Assembly (NCBI GenBank): GCA_934643535.1
Contig: CAKUCE010000184.1
Location: 1 to 6,102, forward strand
Length of the DNA stretch: 6,102 nucleotides
DNA from: an uncultured Clostridia bacterium
GTDB lineage: Bacteria; Bacillota; Clostridia; Christensenellales; Aristaeellaceae
Reading direction: 5' to 3'
Below the pieces are notes generated by a model, which searched no databases, had not been told where the DNA came from, and saw only the letters and a program-made list of their open reading frames with translations. This document shows positions 5,825 to 6,102 of this stretch, piece after piece. Numbering within the stretch: the stretch's first letter is position 1; every line of letters begins with the position of its first letter. A program made the position numbers and the translations under genes.

Positions 5825-5849
5825 GCCGTGGCACGGCAGGTGCCACGGC
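5825..5849. repeat. Third hairpin of the 3' tail
   Basis: GCCGTGGCAC (5825-5834) pairs perfectly with GTGCCACGGC (5840-5849) around a GGCAG loop, a 10-base-pair stem. No T-run follows. Confidence 0.8.
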
Positions 5850-6102
5850 TCGCCGGTCTGGTGTAGTTTCCTGCCGGTTGGCTGATACAGACCGCCGCTC
5901 GGCGGAGGGCCTCGCGGCTCGTGCCACCGGCCAGCATGGCTTTGAAATCCTGTCGGCTTGTAGCCCTGCTGAATTGGCCCCGCCACGCCAAAGCATCCCA
6001 ACCCGCAAGGCTTGCGTATGCCCGGCGCCGACCGCGGGGGCGAGGGCGGCGATAGGCAGCGGAGGGAAAAAGGCCCGCCCATTTTGACGGCGGAAAAAGG
6101 CG

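Larger units (their letters stand above)
5751..6102. other. Gene-free, hairpin-rich tail; possible dispersed intergenic element
   Basis: This 352-base stretch has no credible gene: open frames exist on both strands, but they lack ribosome-binding sites and their products are low-complexity, Pro/Gly/Arg/Ala-rich sequences. Besides the hairpins at 5766-5788 and 5825-5849, it holds CGGTCTG (5854-5860) pairing with CAGACCG (5888-5894), CCGCC-GCTC-GGCGG (5892-5905), GCCA-GCA-TGGC (5930-5940) and CGCAA-GGC-TTGCG (6004-6016). The second and third of these overlap or crowd each other, so they may be alternatives. The density of inverted repeats suggests a structured RNA or a repeated intergenic element like those seen in gut Clostridia. 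I recognise no specific family. The right edge is cut by the window. Confidence 0.5.

Noticed and set aside
5617..6087. Overlapping frames of 69-140 residues on both strands across the tail
   Set aside because: They have no ribosome-binding sites, low-complexity Pro/Gly/Arg-rich products, and several frames compete over the same bases; they follow the hairpin structure rather than coding signals.

Overview
The window looks like chromosomal DNA of a GC-rich, Gram-positive gut Clostridium relative (Oscillospiraceae/Ruminococcaceae type). The clues are strong AGGAGG-type ribosome-binding sites, consensus sigma-A promoters in short AT-rich gaps, genes rich in G/C at third positions with CTG as the main Leu codon, and the gene families present. 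The taxonomy is inference; no marker gene is present. I see no phage, plasmid, CRISPR, tRNA or rRNA sequence.

Layout: (1) Positions 1-72 hold the first 24 codons of a leftward gene. (2) Positions 73-322 are a divergent control region with two facing, near-consensus promoters and an inverted repeat lying on the leftward -35 box. (3) Positions 323-2446 are a rightward two-gene operon: an RpiR/MurR-type regulator with a sugar-phosphate (SIS) sensing domain, then a DUF1343/GH171 protein related to the exo-N-acetylmuramidase NamZ (YbbC). It closes with a strong intrinsic terminator. (4) Positions 2528-2604 carry an extended -10 promoter with a GTCAC...TGAC repeat on each side. (5) Positions 2605-5750 are a tightly packed three-gene ABC-2 exporter operon: GldA-like ATPase, GldF-like permease and GldG-like auxiliary protein. 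(6) Positions 5751-6102 are 352 bases without a credible gene but with several perfect hairpins, one centred on the stop codon of the last gene; this tail resembles a dispersed intergenic element.

How the genes may work together: the regulator, the GH171-family protein and the divergent gene plausibly form a cell-wall-sugar (MurNAc-like) or related amino-sugar utilisation locus, with the regulator acting on the shared intergenic region. The GH171-family protein is unusual. It lacks a secretion signal, and the family's GPEHG-type motif and other cleft motifs are replaced while the rest of the fold is well kept. The ABC operon is separate, with its own terminator boundary and promoter, and its substrate cannot be read from sequence. 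The most interesting points are the altered GH171 active-site motifs, the divergent operator/promoter architecture, and the hairpin-rich tail that appears to run into the 3' end of the gldG-like gene.
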